Part shown: positions 1-8,981 of the stretch, in pieces
Layout of the letters: the number at the start of each line of letters is the position of its first letter
How positions within the stretch are numbered: the stretch's first letter is position 1
Assembly: GCF_017942225.1 (NCBI RefSeq)
Contig: NZ_JAGKSD010000006.1
Coordinates: 100,100-164,099 of the forward strand
Direction: 5' to 3'
Length of the DNA: 64,000 nucleotides
Origin: Corynebacterium sp. Marseille-P3884
Lineage (GTDB): Bacteria > Actinomycetota > Actinomycetes > Mycobacteriales > Mycobacteriaceae
The notes under the pieces: model-generated
Database searches by the model: none
The model's input: the letters and a program-made list of their open reading frames with translations, nothing else
What the model was told of the DNA's origin: nothing
Program-made: the position numbers and the translations under genes

Positions 1-194
1 GTGCCCTCAACGCCGGCGCGGGCATTGGCGTACAAGCACTCCTGGAGATCGGCGATCTCTTCGTCGTACTTTTCAAATGCCTCGTCGACATTGCCCTTTT
101 TCACACCAGGCGTGGAGTCCGGGTCCACATCCGCGAGCACGAAATCTTCATCGACGCGGAGCGCCTCAGCTTCCTTGATCGATACCTTCGCCAT
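1..194 (-). CDS. PPK2-family polyphosphate kinase, N-terminal part (runs off the window)
   Basis: Only the first 64 codons are present; the gene continues beyond position 1. The start ATG is at 194. The peptide begins MAKVSIKEAEALRV and later reads DPDSTPG and ADLQECLYANARAGVEG, which resembles the N-terminal region before the Walker A motif of PPK2 proteins (usually LQ.RLYA...). Such enzymes transfer phosphate between polyphosphate and nucleotides in the cytoplasm. The catalytic motifs lie outside the window, so the assignment rests on N-terminal similarity only. It is followed by nothing visible here and preceded, 14 bases away, by nusB on the same strand. Confidence 0.6.
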   Translation of the reverse strand, partial: MAKVSIKEAEALRVDEDFVLADVDPDSTPGVKKGNVDEAFEKYDEEIADLQECLYANARAGVEG

Positions 195-208
195 GGCTCG
201 GTGTACTC

Positions 209-877
209 CTATTTATCCGCAGACGGGGTTGTTGACTCGGGCGCTTCCGGCTCCGAGGAGAGCTCCGCTACAGCAGTTGCGGAATTCAGTTCCGTTTCCT
301 CAGTGACATCAGGCGCGACGACGGCACCGGGTGTTTCAGACTGAGTATCGGTCAGATCAACATCACCGTCAGAGTCGGCGCCGGTGTCAGTATCGGTGTC
401 GACACCGCTGTCTTCACCGGTCACGATGTCGGGGGCCTCGGCAGCATTGGCCTGGATGATGTCGTCGAGGACGGCGTGGATATACGGCGAGGCGTTGTCG
501 CCGGCGTACTCGGTGGACATCTCCATGGCGTTGGCGATGGAGATCGGCGGGGCGACCTCGTCGTTGTACAGGATCTCCCAGGTACCCACGCGCAAAATAG
601 CGCGGTCGACCGCAGGGATGCGGTGCAGCTCCCAATCCTCCGACAGGAATCGCTCGATATAGTCGTCGATCTCGTCGAGGTTCTCCGCCGCGCCGGCGAT
701 GATCTCACGCGTGTAAACAGCGATGGGCGCGACTGCGTTCACGGGGTCCTGTGCCAGTGCGGCACGTTCCTCGACGATGGCGACCGGGTCGAGGTCGCGG
801 GTCTCCGCTTCGAAAAGGATGTCTACTGCGCGGCGGCGTGCACGGTAACGCGCACCATGACGTTTGTAATCAGGCAT
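209..877 (-). CDS. nusB: Transcription antitermination factor NusB with acidic C-terminal tail
   Basis: 222 residues. The N-terminal part ([25 protein letters not shown]) is a typical NusB start; the helical NusB domain runs to about residue 150 and contains the conserved RVGTWEILY and [18 protein letters not shown] segments. NusB pairs with NusE (S10) on boxA RNA during rRNA antitermination. I chose the ATG at 877 rather than an upstream in-frame start because the upstream 25 residues are unrelated to NusB. After the domain there is a tail of about 70 residues rich in Asp, Thr, Glu and Ser, much longer than in most NusB proteins. It lies downstream of efp but a terminator-like hairpin separates them. 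Confidence 0.93.
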   Translation of the reverse strand: MPDYKRHGARYRARRRAVDILFEAETRDLDPVAIVEERAALAQDPVNAVAPIAVYTREIIAGAAENLDEIDDYIERFLSEDWELHRIPAVDRAILRVGTWEILYNDEVAPPISIANAMEMSTEYAGDNASPYIHAVLDDIIQANAAEAPDIVTGEDSGVDTDTDTGADSDGDVDLTDTQSETPGAVVAPDVTEETELNSATAVAELSSEPEAPESTTPSADK

Positions 878-922
878 GTTCGCAAAAGAAGAATCAGGGG
901 CAGGGACGATCAGGTGAAGTGA

Positions 923-953
923 AAAATGAGGTGGACTCGGGGCTGAGTCCACC
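923..953 (-). terminator. Rho-independent terminator between efp and nusB
   Basis: On the minus strand a perfect 9-bp stem (GGTGGACTC / GAGTCCACC, plus-strand arms 930-938 and 945-953) with a 6-base loop is followed by TCATTTTTC. It probably ends efp transcripts, leaving nusB to read-through or its own promoter. A second perfect 8-bp hairpin (GGAGCAGT / ACTGCTCC) lies at 960-980 just before it. Confidence 0.7.
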
Positions 954-1001
954 AGAATCGGAGCAGTTCGGGACTGCTCCCGTCAAGGCACAAGGCCTTG
1001 C

Positions 1002-1031
1002 ATAGGTCGTTTAGTGTATAGGTCGTTTAGT
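1002..1031. repeat. Tandem 16-bp duplication at the efp stop codon
   Basis: The 14-mer ATAGGTCGTTTAGT occurs at 1002-1015 and again at 1018-1031. The second copy contains the efp stop codon, so the end of the gene has been duplicated downstream. Confidence 0.85.
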
Positions 1032-1590
1032 TGCTCACGCGGGAGAGGTACTCCCCGGTGCGGGTATCCACCTTGAGCACGTTGCCGGTCTCGATGAACA
1101 GCGGGACCTGGATCTCAGCACCGGTCTCCAAGGTCGCCGGCTTGGTGCCGCCGGAGGAGCGGTCGCCCTGCAGGCCCGGATCGGTGTGCTGGACCTTCAG
1201 GTCCACGGAGATCGGCAGCTCGGCGAACAGTGCCTCGCCGTCGTGGAAGGAAACCTGAACACGCATGTTCTCCAGCAGGAACTTAGCGGCGTCGCCGAAC
1301 TTGTCAGCGGGGAGCTCGAACTGCTCGAAGGTCTTGTCGTCCATGACGACGTAGCTGGTGCCGTCGTTGTACAGGTAGGTCATGTCGCGGCGGTCCACCG
1401 TCGCGGTCTCAACCTTCACACCGGCGTTCCAGGTCTTGTCCACGGTCTTGCCGGAGACGACGTCCTTGAGCTTCGTGCGGACGAACGCGGGGCCCTTGCC
1501 CGGCTTGACGTGCTGGAACTCGATGATCTGCTGCAGCTTGCCGTCAACCTTGAGCACAAGGCCGTTCTTGAAATCAGCGGTCGTTGCCAC
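1027..1590 (-). CDS. efp: Elongation factor P
   Basis: 187 residues, the usual EF-P length, starting [13 protein letters not shown]. The three-domain protein binds between the P and E sites of the ribosome and relieves stalling at consecutive prolines. The loop that reaches the peptidyl-transferase centre reads VKPGKGPAF (about residues 29-37). The PGKGP form is the actinobacterial type, in which the tip Lys is thought to work without modification; no epmA or epmB-like gene is seen nearby, in line with that. The C-terminal domain ends [12 protein letters not shown]. It follows pepQ on the same strand after 122 bases. Confidence 0.97.
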   Translation of the reverse strand: MATTADFKNGLVLKVDGKLQQIIEFQHVKPGKGPAFVRTKLKDVVSGKTVDKTWNAGVKVETATVDRRDMTYLYNDGTSYVVMDDKTFEQFELPADKFGDAAKFLLENMRVQVSFHDGEALFAELPISVDLKVQHTDPGLQGDRSSGGTKPATLETGAEIQVPLFIETGNVLKVDTRTGEYLSRVSN

Positions 1591-1712
1591 GATATTCTCC
1601 CTTAATTCGGCTCGGTGGGTGATTCAAACACAGCTATGCTACACCACCGCCAACCGCCGACCACTAACTCTGGCGGATTGATTGACGATCAGTGGTGGCG
1701 GAGGGCTCACCG

Positions 1713-2804
1713 CTAAAGAACGGTGAGTTCCTTCGGTGCCGGGGTGATCACCTTCGGCGCACCGGAGGTGATGATGAGAGTGTCCTCAATACGCACACCG
1801 CCCTTACCCGGCACATAAATGCCAGGTTCAATGGTGAGCGTCATGTTCTCCTCCAGCACGCCTTTGCCGCGCGTCGACGCCGCCGGACCTTCATGCACGT
1901 CGAGCCCGATACCGTGACCCGTGGAATGCACGAAGTAATCGCCGTACCCAGCAGCGTCGATAATGTCGCGGCACGCCTTATCGACGTCGACGAGCGCGCG
2001 CCCCGGCGTCGCCGCCGCGACTCCGGCCTTCTGTGCCTCCAGCACGATCTCGTAGATCTCCCGGTTGAAATCCGACGGCTCGCCGATACAGAACGTGCGC
2101 GTCATATCTGAATTGAAGCCGAGGTAATGGGCACCGAAATCAATGGTGACCAGGTCCCCGTCGGTCAGCTCCCGGTCGCCGGCGGCGTAGTGCGGCAACG
2201 CCGAATTGGGGCCCGAAGCGACAATGGTGTCGAAGCTGACGCGCTCGGAGCCCAACAGGCGCATCCGGTATTCCAGATCAGTAGCGACCTGCTTCTCAGT
2301 CCGGCCGACGCGCAGCTCACCAGCGTCGATAAGCTCGCGCAGCGCAGTGACCGCGATATCCGCTGCTTCCTCAAGTTTCTGGAGCTCGAAATTATCCTTG
2401 ATCAAGCGGATTTGCTCGACAACTCCCTTGACGGGCACGAGCGTGACCGACTCCGGCGTGGCTTTGTTCAGGCCGTCGAGTTCATCCACCGTGGTCCGCG
2501 AAGGATCGAAGCCGACTCGCCACCCTTCCGGCACTGTCGCCAGGACAGCCGGACCTGCATCACGCTGAATGATCGCCTCGATATCCGGAACCTCCTCCGC
2601 GATCTGCGTGGTGTACCGGCCGTCGGTCGCGATCGCGGCGGACAGATCCTTATTCATCAGCAATGCGCCGTTGGAACCGCTGAAGCCGGAGAAATAGCGG
2701 ACATTCGTCGGATCCGTGATCACAAATGAGTCGATCCGCTGCGCGGCAAGTTTCGCCGACAGCTTGCGGCGGCGGGTGAGAAAACGGGAATCGGCGAAGC
2801 TCAT
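1713..2804 (-). CDS. pepQ: Xaa-Pro dipeptidase / M24 aminopeptidase
   Basis: 363 residues with the pita-bread M24 fold. The N-terminal creatinase-like domain spans about residues 10-140 and the catalytic domain 150-355. The five metal ligands are visible: D222 (TIDFG), D233 (NSDMTRT), H297 (STGHGIG), E326 (TIEPG) and E340 (RIEDT). It should cleave dipeptides or N-terminal residues before proline in the cytoplasm using two Mn or Co ions. Its ATG overlaps the aroQ stop by one base (TAATG), so the two are translationally coupled. The order aroQ-pepQ-efp is common in Actinobacteria. Confidence 0.93.
   Translation of the reverse strand: MSFADSRFLTRRRKLSAKLAAQRIDSFVITDPTNVRYFSGFSGSNGALLMNKDLSAAIATDGRYTTQIAEEVPDIEAIIQRDAGPAVLATVPEGWRVGFDPSRTTVDELDGLNKATPESVTLVPVKGVVEQIRLIKDNFELQKLEEAADIAVTALRELIDAGELRVGRTEKQVATDLEYRMRLLGSERVSFDTIVASGPNSALPHYAAGDRELTDGDLVTIDFGAHYLGFNSDMTRTFCIGEPSDFNREIYEIVLEAQKAGVAAATPGRALVDVDKACRDIIDAAGYGDYFVHSTGHGIGLDVHEGPAASTRGKGVLEENMTLTIEPGIYVPGKGGVRIEDTLIITSGAPKVITPAPKELTVL
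2324..2334 (+). repeat. 11-mer CGTCGATAAGC
   Basis: Exact copy, inside pepQ; on the coding (minus) strand it encodes LIDA. Confidence 0.95.
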
Positions 2805-3244
2805 TAGTGAACGTCCCTCCTCAAGAAGTAATCGAGCGCCATCTCGTAGCCTGCGGTGCCCAACCCGGCGATGACGCCGGTGGCGATCGGTGAGAGGTAC
2901 GAGTGATGGCGGAACGGTTCGCGCGCGTGCACATTCGAAATATGCACCTCGATGAAACCGGGGGTGCCCTGCAGCTCAACGAGGGCATCGCGCAGCGCCA
3001 CCGACGTGTGGGTGAAACCTCCCGGGTTGATGATCACGGGCCAGGAATGATCAGCTGCCTCGTGAACAGCATCGATCAATTCGCCCTCGTGGTTCGACTG
3101 GATGAATGCGATCTCAGCCCCAGCCTGCTTGGCACGCTCGCGGAGGCGCTGCTCGATATCGGCCAGCGTCGTCGTGCCGTACACATCCGGCTGCCGCTTG
3201 CCCAACCTGTTCAAGTTGGGGCCGTTGAGTACCAGAATCTTCAC
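2804..3244 (-). CDS. aroQ: Type II 3-dehydroquinate dehydratase
   Basis: 146 residues, typical of the dodecameric type II enzyme, which converts 3-dehydroquinate to 3-dehydroshikimate. Signature regions are the start [15 protein letters not shown], the lid with catalytic Tyr22 (PDVYGTTT), [11 protein letters not shown] and [17 protein letters not shown] with the catalytic His. The start is GTG at 3244, with GGAGG seven bases upstream. It follows aroB closely (39 bases) and overlaps pepQ by one base, forming one transcription unit with the shikimate genes. Confidence 0.97.
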   Translation of the reverse strand: MKILVLNGPNLNRLGKRQPDVYGTTTLADIEQRLRERAKQAGAEIAFIQSNHEGELIDAVHEAADHSWPVIINPGGFTHTSVALRDALVELQGTPGFIEVHISNVHAREPFRHHSYLSPIATGVIAGLGTAGYEMALDYFLRRDVH

Positions 3245-3283
3245 GGTGGCCTCCTCACCGAGGGAGTTGATGTCAGATAAGCG

Positions 3284-4345
3284 TCATGATGACAGTTCAG
3301 TGTACGCGGATCGGAGCTCCTCGATCCCCGCATCCTCGATTCGGGTGGTGCTGCCGATGCCATCCAGCACAACGAAACGGATCTGGCCGTTGCGGTTTTT
3401 CTTGTCGTGCGTCATGCCCTCGAAGAGCTCGTCAAATGCGTCGGCGTCGTAGGTGGTCGGCAGACCGATTCCTTCGAGGATCTCGCGGTGAAGCTCCAAC
3501 ACGTCGTCGTCGATAAGCCCGCGATTGCGCGCGAGAATAGCGACGAACATCATGCCCACCGCGACGGCATTGCCGTGACGCCAGCGGTAATTCTCGCGCT
3601 TTTCAATTGCGTGGCCGAGCGTGTGGCCGTAGTTGAGGATCTCGCGCAACGAGGATTCCTTGAGGTCCTGGGCCACGACGGAGCCCTTCACCGCGACGGA
3701 ACGCTCGATGAGCTCTGCGATTTTCTCGGCCGGGCTGCTGCCACCGGCGCGGTAGATATCCAAGATGATCGGGTCGGCGATGAAGCCGGTCTTGATGATC
3801 TCGGCCGAGCCGGCGATGAATTCCTCCTCCGGCAGCGTCTCTAGGCGGTCGAGGTCGATGAACACCGAATCCGGCTCGTGGAAAGCACCCACGAGGTTCT
3901 TGCCCGCGGCGGTATTGATGCCGGTCTTGCCGCCGACGGCCGCATCGACCATGGCCAGAAGCGTCGTGGGGACTTGGACGACCTTGATGCCGCGCATCCA
4001 CGTTGCAGCGACGAAACCAGCCAAGTCGGTCGTCGCTCCCCCGCCCAGGCCCACGACAACGTCCTGACGAGAGAAATTCTTCTCGCCGAGGGCGTCCCAC
4101 AGCTTTTCTGCGACAGCGAGCGACTTGCCGTCCTCCGCATCCGGAATCGGGGCCAGCGTCGCACTGATGCCGTTGTCCCCCAGCCGCTGCTGGAGAGATT
4201 CCGCCGCCGCGGTCAGCGGATCCTGGTGAACGATCAACGCCTGACGGGCACCGATCTCAACGATGCGCTGCGCCACCTGGTCATCCAGGCCGTGATCGAT
4301 CCGGACGGTATACGGCGACGGTCCTGCGACCTTAATATCGGCCAT
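3284..4345 (-). CDS. aroB: 3-dehydroquinate synthase
   Basis: 353 residues. It cyclises DAHP to 3-dehydroquinate with NAD and Zn. Conserved stretches include [20 protein letters not shown], the [19 protein letters not shown] segment, and the metal-binding [11 protein letters not shown] and [11 protein letters not shown] histidines. I chose ATG 4345 because it has AAGGAGA at proper spacing and begins in the conserved region ([14 protein letters not shown]); an upstream in-frame start adds 15 residues without an obvious ribosome site. It lies 86 bases after aroK and 39 before aroQ. Confidence 0.96.
   Translation of the reverse strand: MADIKVAGPSPYTVRIDHGLDDQVAQRIVEIGARQALIVHQDPLTAAAESLQQRLGDNGISATLAPIPDAEDGKSLAVAEKLWDALGEKNFSRQDVVVGLGGGATTDLAGFVAATWMRGIKVVQVPTTLLAMVDAAVGGKTGINTAAGKNLVGAFHEPDSVFIDLDRLETLPEEEFIAGSAEIIKTGFIADPIILDIYRAGGSSPAEKIAELIERSVAVKGSVVAQDLKESSLREILNYGHTLGHAIEKRENYRWRHGNAVAVGMMFVAILARNRGLIDDDVLELHREILEGIGLPTTYDADAFDELFEGMTHDKKNRNGQIRFVVLDGIGSTTRIEDAGIEELRSAYTELSS
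3508..3518 (+). repeat. 11-mer CGTCGATAAGC
   Basis: Exact copy, inside aroB (LIDD). Confidence 0.95.
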
Positions 4346-4431
4346 GGCGGTTCTCCTTGGTTGAGAGGCGGCGTTGTGTGTCTGTGCCACTGCTGGACTG
4401 TGCTGGACTGCCAGCTGGGCCAGGTTCTCCG

Positions 4432-5109
4432 CTAGCGGGTATCGATGAGAGCGAGAATTTCGGCCACGAGGCGCTGCGGCGGGCGCGAATCGGTGCGCAC
4501 CCGGTGCATCGCCACCTCGCGGTAGTACGGCTCGCGGGACTCCAGCAGGGCGCGGTAGTGCGCCTCCGGATCGTCGGCCTTAAGCACAGGGCGGGAATCA
4601 TTGCCCGAGGTGCGGCGCACGCCCTCCTCGACCGAGACATCGATCCAGACGACATGGTGCGCCTGAAGGAGTTTGCGGGTGGATTCGGTGAGCACCGCGC
4701 CCCCGCCAAGGCTGACCACGCCACCGGACGCGAGCGAGCGTGCGACGTATTCTGCCTCGACCTCGCGGAAACGTTCCTCACCAAGCTCGCTGAAGACCTC
4801 ACCGGTCGGCTTGCCTTCGCCCTTAGCGATCAGGTCGTCGGAGTCGACGAGTGGCAGGTTCATGGCGCGAGCGAGACGTCGCCCAATCGTGGATTTTCCG
4901 GCACCCGGCGGGCCGACGAGGACGACGCGGGGTGAGCCGTGGACGACGGGTTCCTCCGGGGCGCCGAACGCGGCGGCATCACCGTGGGAGCCGACCGGCT
5001 CGCCCCCGCCGGGCAGGATCTGACTACGCTGACGCGTGCTCGGTGCCGGGGTTCCGGAGGTGGCCGGGAAGCGCGCTGGACGCTGATGGCCCGTTACTGA
5101 ATTAGTCAT
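4432..5109 (-). CDS. aroK: Shikimate kinase with long N-terminal extension
   Basis: 225 residues; the kinase core begins near residue 60 with Walker [10 protein letters not shown], followed by the substrate-binding VDSDD, FRE.E and SLGGGAVL segments and a lid near [11 protein letters not shown]. It phosphorylates shikimate with ATP. The ATG at 5109 overlaps the end of aroC by eight bases (ATGACTAA) and is preceded by GGAGG inside aroC, so translation is coupled. The first ~58 residues are low complexity (Pro, Gly, Ser rich) and exceed the usual family length; I found no better internal start with a ribosome site. Confidence 0.93.
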   Translation of the reverse strand: MTNSVTGHQRPARFPATSGTPAPSTRQRSQILPGGGEPVGSHGDAAAFGAPEEPVVHGSPRVVLVGPPGAGKSTIGRRLARAMNLPLVDSDDLIAKGEGKPTGEVFSELGEERFREVEAEYVARSLASGGVVSLGGGAVLTESTRKLLQAHHVVWIDVSVEEGVRRTSGNDSRPVLKADDPEAHYRALLESREPYYREVAMHRVRTDSRPPQRLVAEILALIDTR

Positions 5110-6322
5110 TTCCGTTTCCTCCGAATGCGAGACGCTCAGACACGTAGTGCTTATACGCTTCGACGTTCCGTTTCGTTTCCTCAACACTGTCTCCGCCGAA
5201 TTTCTCCAGCGTTGCGCGTGCCAACACGAGTGCGACCATTGCCTCAGCGACGACACCGGCAGCGGGCACCGCACACACGTCGGAACGTTGGTGGATGGCT
5301 GTGGCCTTCTCCCCCGTCGCCATGTCGAGCGTCTGCAGCGCGCGGGGCACGGTGGAGATCGGCTTCATCGCCGCGCGCACGCGCAGCTGCTCACCGTTCG
5401 TCATGCCACCTTCGAGTCCGCCCGCGCGGTTGGTGGCGCGGTGGACACCATTCTCGTCGCGGAGAATCTCGTCGTGCGCCTCCGAACCGCGGCGACGCGC
5501 TTCCTCGAAACCATCGCCGACCTCGACGCCCTTGATCGCCTGAATGCTCATCAGGGCCGCCGCGAGTTGCGCATCAAGGCGCGTCTCACCGGAGACATGG
5601 GAGCCGAGCCCGATCGGCAGACCGTCCACGATGACCTCGACAATGCCGCCCAAGGTGTCGCCCGCCTTCTTCGCCGACTCGATTTCGGCGATCATGGACT
5701 CCTCCGCGTCCTTGCCGAAAGCGCGCACGGGAGATTCATCGATCGCGTCAATGTCGCTGAACTGCGGGGACGGACCATCGTACGGATCAGAGGCACCGAT
5801 GGAGATCACGTGGGAGTAGACCTCTACGCCGAGCACCTCCCGAAGAAACGAGCGCGCGACAGTCGCGGCCGCCACGCGGGACGCAGTTTCGCGTGCCGAC
5901 GACCGCTCCAGCACCGGACGTGCCGCATCAAAGCCGTATTTGACCATGCCGGAGAAATCCGCGTGGCCCGGGCGCGGGCGCGTCAGGGCTGCGCCGCGGC
6001 CGGAGTTCATGGCCTTGGCCACGTCGGGATCGTCATAGTCCAACGCGTCGGGCGACATGATCGTCGTCCACTTCGGCCACTCAGTGTTACCGATCATGAT
6101 GGCGATCGGACTGCCAATGGTCTTGCCGTGCACCACGCCGGTCAGCAGGGTCAATTCATCCTGCTCGAACTTCATGCGTGCACCACGGCCGTAGCCGAGC
6201 CGGCGACGCGCGAGCTGGTGACCGATCTCATCCGCGGAGACAGTGACCCCAGCTGGCATATTCTCGACCAGTGCGACAAGCGCCTGACCGTGGGATTCAC
6301 CTGCGGTAGTCCAACGAAGCAT
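5102..6322 (-). CDS. aroC: Chorismate synthase
   Basis: 406 residues. It makes chorismate from EPSP using reduced FMN. Family signatures are the N-terminal [17 protein letters not shown], the [17 protein letters not shown] segment, [34 protein letters not shown], and [15 protein letters not shown]. It is the last common step of the shikimate pathway and overlaps aroK by eight bases. No strong Shine-Dalgarno is visible before its ATG. The gene for the A24 peptidase ends 13 bases upstream, suggesting one operon. Confidence 0.97.
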   Translation of the reverse strand: MLRWTTAGESHGQALVALVENMPAGVTVSADEIGHQLARRRLGYGRGARMKFEQDELTLLTGVVHGKTIGSPIAIMIGNTEWPKWTTIMSPDALDYDDPDVAKAMNSGRGAALTRPRPGHADFSGMVKYGFDAARPVLERSSARETASRVAAATVARSFLREVLGVEVYSHVISIGASDPYDGPSPQFSDIDAIDESPVRAFGKDAEESMIAEIESAKKAGDTLGGIVEVIVDGLPIGLGSHVSGETRLDAQLAAALMSIQAIKGVEVGDGFEEARRRGSEAHDEILRDENGVHRATNRAGGLEGGMTNGEQLRVRAAMKPISTVPRALQTLDMATGEKATAIHQRSDVCAVPAAGVVAEAMVALVLARATLEKFGGDSVEETKRNVEAYKHYVSERLAFGGNGND

Positions 6323-6334
6323 GCAGGCATTGTC

Positions 6335-6793
6335 TCATATTGATGTCAGGAAAGTGCTAGCAAACCCCACGATCCAAGACGCAGCAAGCATAGATGGCCC
6401 GTGGGCCATGGCCTTCGCCTTTTTGATTAGTAGCGCTACCACGGTGAACATGCTGGCAAGAAGCATTGCCGCGAGCACTGCGCCGGCCCCTCCAACCAGC
6501 GCCATCGCTACCCCCAGGGGCACCGCCAGCTTCACGTCTCCCCCGCCGATCCCGCGGCCCATGACCAGGTACGCCCCGGGCCAGATGAATCCGAGCACAC
6601 CGACCGGCATGGCCACGCACGTAAGAAGCGCCGCTCCAGCCGCCGGCAAGGTCCACGCATCAGGCAGCCGCCGTTGCTCCACGTCCACCACCACGAGCGC
6701 CACCGTCCACACCGCGACGAGAGCGCACATGATCACAGCGACCACGATCGCTGTCGCCGAGCTGACTGCTACGACCCCAGATGAATCCCCCAT
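6335..6793 (-). CDS. Small A24-family prepilin peptidase
   Basis: 152 residues, nearly all membrane segments. The two catalytic-aspartate regions of the A24 (TadV/CpaA-like) family are visible: VVVDVEQRRLPDAW near residue 38 and GIGGGDVKLA near residue 85, the GxGD motif. It lacks the N-terminal cysteine/methyltransferase domain of PilD, as short corynebacterial members do. It would cut prepilin-type leaders of Tad or competence pseudopilins. ATG 6793 is chosen with GTAAGG just upstream. No pilin genes are near, so the substrate must be encoded elsewhere. Confidence 0.8.
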   Translation of the reverse strand: MGDSSGVVAVSSATAIVVAVIMCALVAVWTVALVVVDVEQRRLPDAWTLPAAGAALLTCVAMPVGVLGFIWPGAYLVMGRGIGGGDVKLAVPLGVAMALVGGAGAVLAAMLLASMFTVVALLIKKAKAMAHGPSMLAASWIVGFASTFLTSI

Positions 6794-6871
6794 GAGCCTT
6801 ACGCTAAAGCCACCACACCACAGTGCGCACGGCAAGAATGCGCACTGTAATGCGCAGTGCTCAATTTATTG

Positions 6872-6907
6872 GATCCGTTGACTCAGGCTGTGTCTGGTCA
6901 ACGGATC
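6872..6907 (-). terminator. Hairpin downstream of aroE
   Basis: A perfect 11-bp stem (GATCCGTTGAC / GTCAACGGATC) with a 14-base loop lies just after the aroE stop; on the minus strand it is followed by an AT-rich CAATAAATT. The lack of a long T run makes intrinsic termination likely but not certain. Confidence 0.5.
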
Positions 6908-6931
6908 TTGCGCGTCAACGGTTCTTGCGCG
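6898..6931. repeat. Tandem 17-bp duplication spanning the aroE stop
   Basis: Two adjacent 17-mers, TCAACGGATCTTGCGCG (6898-6914) and TCAACGGTTCTTGCGCG (6915-6931), differ at one base. The second copy begins with the aroE stop codon; the first forms one arm of the downstream hairpin. Confidence 0.85.
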
Positions 6932-7778
6932 TGACCCCGGTGGGTGCGACCCATCCGACGTGGCGGAAAAGCGCTTCGCGCATCTCTTCGCGTGGGGCAG
7001 GCACACCTGTGAACTGCTCGAATTGGGAATACGACTGGCAGGCGAGCATGACGAGCCCGCCGACGGTCAGGTATCCATTCGACGCAGCCCTGGTCGCCAG
7101 CGGTGTCGGCCAGGGGTTGTAGATGACGTCGAGAAGCGGAGCGTGCCCGAGCTCTTTTTCCCGTCCCTCGATCGCTGCGGGAGGAACCGTGGAAATAATG
7201 AGGTCCACGCTCATCGCCAGCGGCTCGAGGTCACGGTTGAAATCAATGAATTCCGCCTCCACACCACCGAGCAGCGGGAGCAGCTCATCCGAACGGTCGG
7301 AGCGGTTGAGAACCGTGACCTTCTCCGCCCCGCGCTCGGCAAGCGACCACAGAGCGGGACGTGCGGTTCCGCCGCCGCCGATCACGAGAGCATGCCCGAT
7401 CGCAGTTTGCTTGCCGACGAGCTCGTCCAGCGCCCCCGCGATTCCCTCACAGTCAGTGTTGTCGGCGCGCCACGTATCGCCGTCGCGAACGAGTGTGTTC
7501 GCCGAACCGATCGCCTGTGCGCGCTCCGAGACATCATCGGCGAATTCGAGGGCCGCGAATTTCCCCGGCATCGTCACTGAGAAACCGCGGTATGCTTCCC
7601 CCGCCCCGCCGACGATGCCGGGAAGCTGCTCGGCATCGCATTCGATGCGCTCGTAGGTCCAACCCTCAAGCCCAGCAGCTTCGTAACCGGCACCGTGCAG
7701 GACCGGCGACAAAGAGTGCTCGACCGGGCTGCCGAGGACGGCTGCTTTACCGCCGCCGGCGGGAATCGCTGTGCTCAT
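6915..7778 (-). CDS. aroE: Shikimate dehydrogenase
   Basis: 287 residues. It reduces 3-dehydroshikimate to shikimate. The substrate domain shows LGSPVEHSLSPVLHGAGYEAAG and FSVTMPGKFAAL with the catalytic Lys, and NADNTDCEGIAGAL-like residues (ADNTDCEG). The nucleotide-binding loop reads VIGGGGTARPAL, followed by LNRSDR, which suggests NADP preference. The C-terminal LVMLACQSYSQFEQFTG motif is typical. It sits between mltG and the prepilin peptidase gene on the same strand. Confidence 0.95.
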   Translation of the reverse strand: MSTAIPAGGGKAAVLGSPVEHSLSPVLHGAGYEAAGLEGWTYERIECDAEQLPGIVGGAGEAYRGFSVTMPGKFAALEFADDVSERAQAIGSANTLVRDGDTWRADNTDCEGIAGALDELVGKQTAIGHALVIGGGGTARPALWSLAERGAEKVTVLNRSDRSDELLPLLGGVEAEFIDFNRDLEPLAMSVDLIISTVPPAAIEGREKELGHAPLLDVIYNPWPTPLATRAASNGYLTVGGLVMLACQSYSQFEQFTGVPAPREEMREALFRHVGWVAPTGVTRKNR

Positions 7779-7824
7779 GTGCTCGTGCTTCCGCTTCTAG
7801 AGCGCCTGTCTGACTCTGTCCGAC

Positions 7825-8979
7825 CTAGCGCTGTGAATCGAGGATGCCGGAATCGTATGCCTTCTGGACATTAGCCTGGTGCTCCTCGAAGGTGTTGCTG
7901 AACAGGGTCGTGCCCTTGTCGTCGACGGTGACGAAGAACAGCCACTCGCCTTCCGCCGGGTGCTCCATCGCCTGGATCGCTTCCTCGGACGGGGAGGCGA
8001 TCGGGGTCTTCGGCAGGCCGTCCATGGCGTAGGTATTCCACGGCGTGACCTTCTGGCGGTCTGTGTCGCCAGTAGCCAGCTCGACCGATTCGAGGCCGTA
8101 GTTGACGGTGGAGTCGAACTCCAGTCGCATCGGTTCCTTGAGGCGGTTGAGGATCACGCGAGCGACCTTGTCGAATTCGCCTTCCGGCGCCTCACGCTCC
8201 ACCAGGGATGCTGCGGTGAGCAGATCGTACGGGCTCAGACCCACGGCCTTGGCGCGGCCGACGATATCGGTGCCGTTGTACTTGTCCGCCGAGCGAGTGA
8301 TCAGGTCCTTCAGGATCGTCTCCGCGTCTGCACCCGGGTCCACGATGTACTCGCCCGGAGCAATGAGACCCTCGAGGCGCTTCGGGTCGCCCTTGTGCGC
8401 GTTGACCCGCTCGATCGCCCATTCCGGCACGCCGAGGCTGGCGGGATCGGAATTCGCCGCAACGTCGTGGAGGTCTTCCACCTTGACGCAGTCCTTGTTC
8501 TCGCCGTCGGAGCCGCACGAGACATTCGAAATATTGGTGTAAATACCGAACCGGGTGTCGCCGCCGACGACCTTGACGTCCATGAGCGTCAAACCGCCAG
8601 GGATCTTCAGCATGTCCACCTTGTTGGCAGGATCGAGCAGCGCGGCCACTGCCTCTTCGGCGCTCATTTTCTCCTGCAGGCGGTAGAAGCCCGGTTGGAT
8701 ACTGTCCGCATCCGGATTGGTCATCGCCGCATTCTGGAAGGCTTTGTCCGAGCGGACGATCCCCTTCTCGGCGAGCGCGGGGCCCATTGCAGTAAGCGAG
8801 GATCCTTCGGGGATCTCAACGACCTGCTCGACGCCATTGCCGGCACCTTTGAAGTCGCTTCCAGTGGAGTTGCTGCGTGCAAAAGCAATGTAGACGACGG
8901 CGCCAATGATCAACAGGATCGATGCGACCAGCACCGCGACACCGCGGGTGCGCCCCCCAGACGTAGTTGCCGAGCTCAC
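7825..8979 (-). CDS. mltG: Endolytic murein transglycosylase MltG (YceG-like)
   Basis: 384 residues: a single N-terminal membrane helix (about residues 12-34), then an extracellular YceG domain. The catalytic Glu lies in AASLVEREAPEG (E261/E263), followed by KVARVILNRL and the LEFDSTVNYGL segment. The enzyme cuts nascent glycan strands to set their length. The start is GTG at 8979, preceded by AAGGAGA nine bases away, just upstream of (and not overlapping) the ruvX stop region. A region near residues 155-165 with two Cys (CGSDGENKDC) could form a disulphide. Confidence 0.92.
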   Translation of the reverse strand: MSSATTSGGRTRGVAVLVASILLIIGAVVYIAFARSNSTGSDFKGAGNGVEQVVEIPEGSSLTAMGPALAEKGIVRSDKAFQNAAMTNPDADSIQPGFYRLQEKMSAEEAVAALLDPANKVDMLKIPGGLTLMDVKVVGGDTRFGIYTNISNVSCGSDGENKDCVKVEDLHDVAANSDPASLGVPEWAIERVNAHKGDPKRLEGLIAPGEYIVDPGADAETILKDLITRSADKYNGTDIVGRAKAVGLSPYDLLTAASLVEREAPEGEFDKVARVILNRLKEPMRLEFDSTVNYGLESVELATGDTDRQKVTPWNTYAMDGLPKTPIASPSEEAIQAMEHPAEGEWLFFVTVDDKGTTLFSNTFEEHQANVQKAYDSGILDSQR

Positions 8980-8981
8980 GT

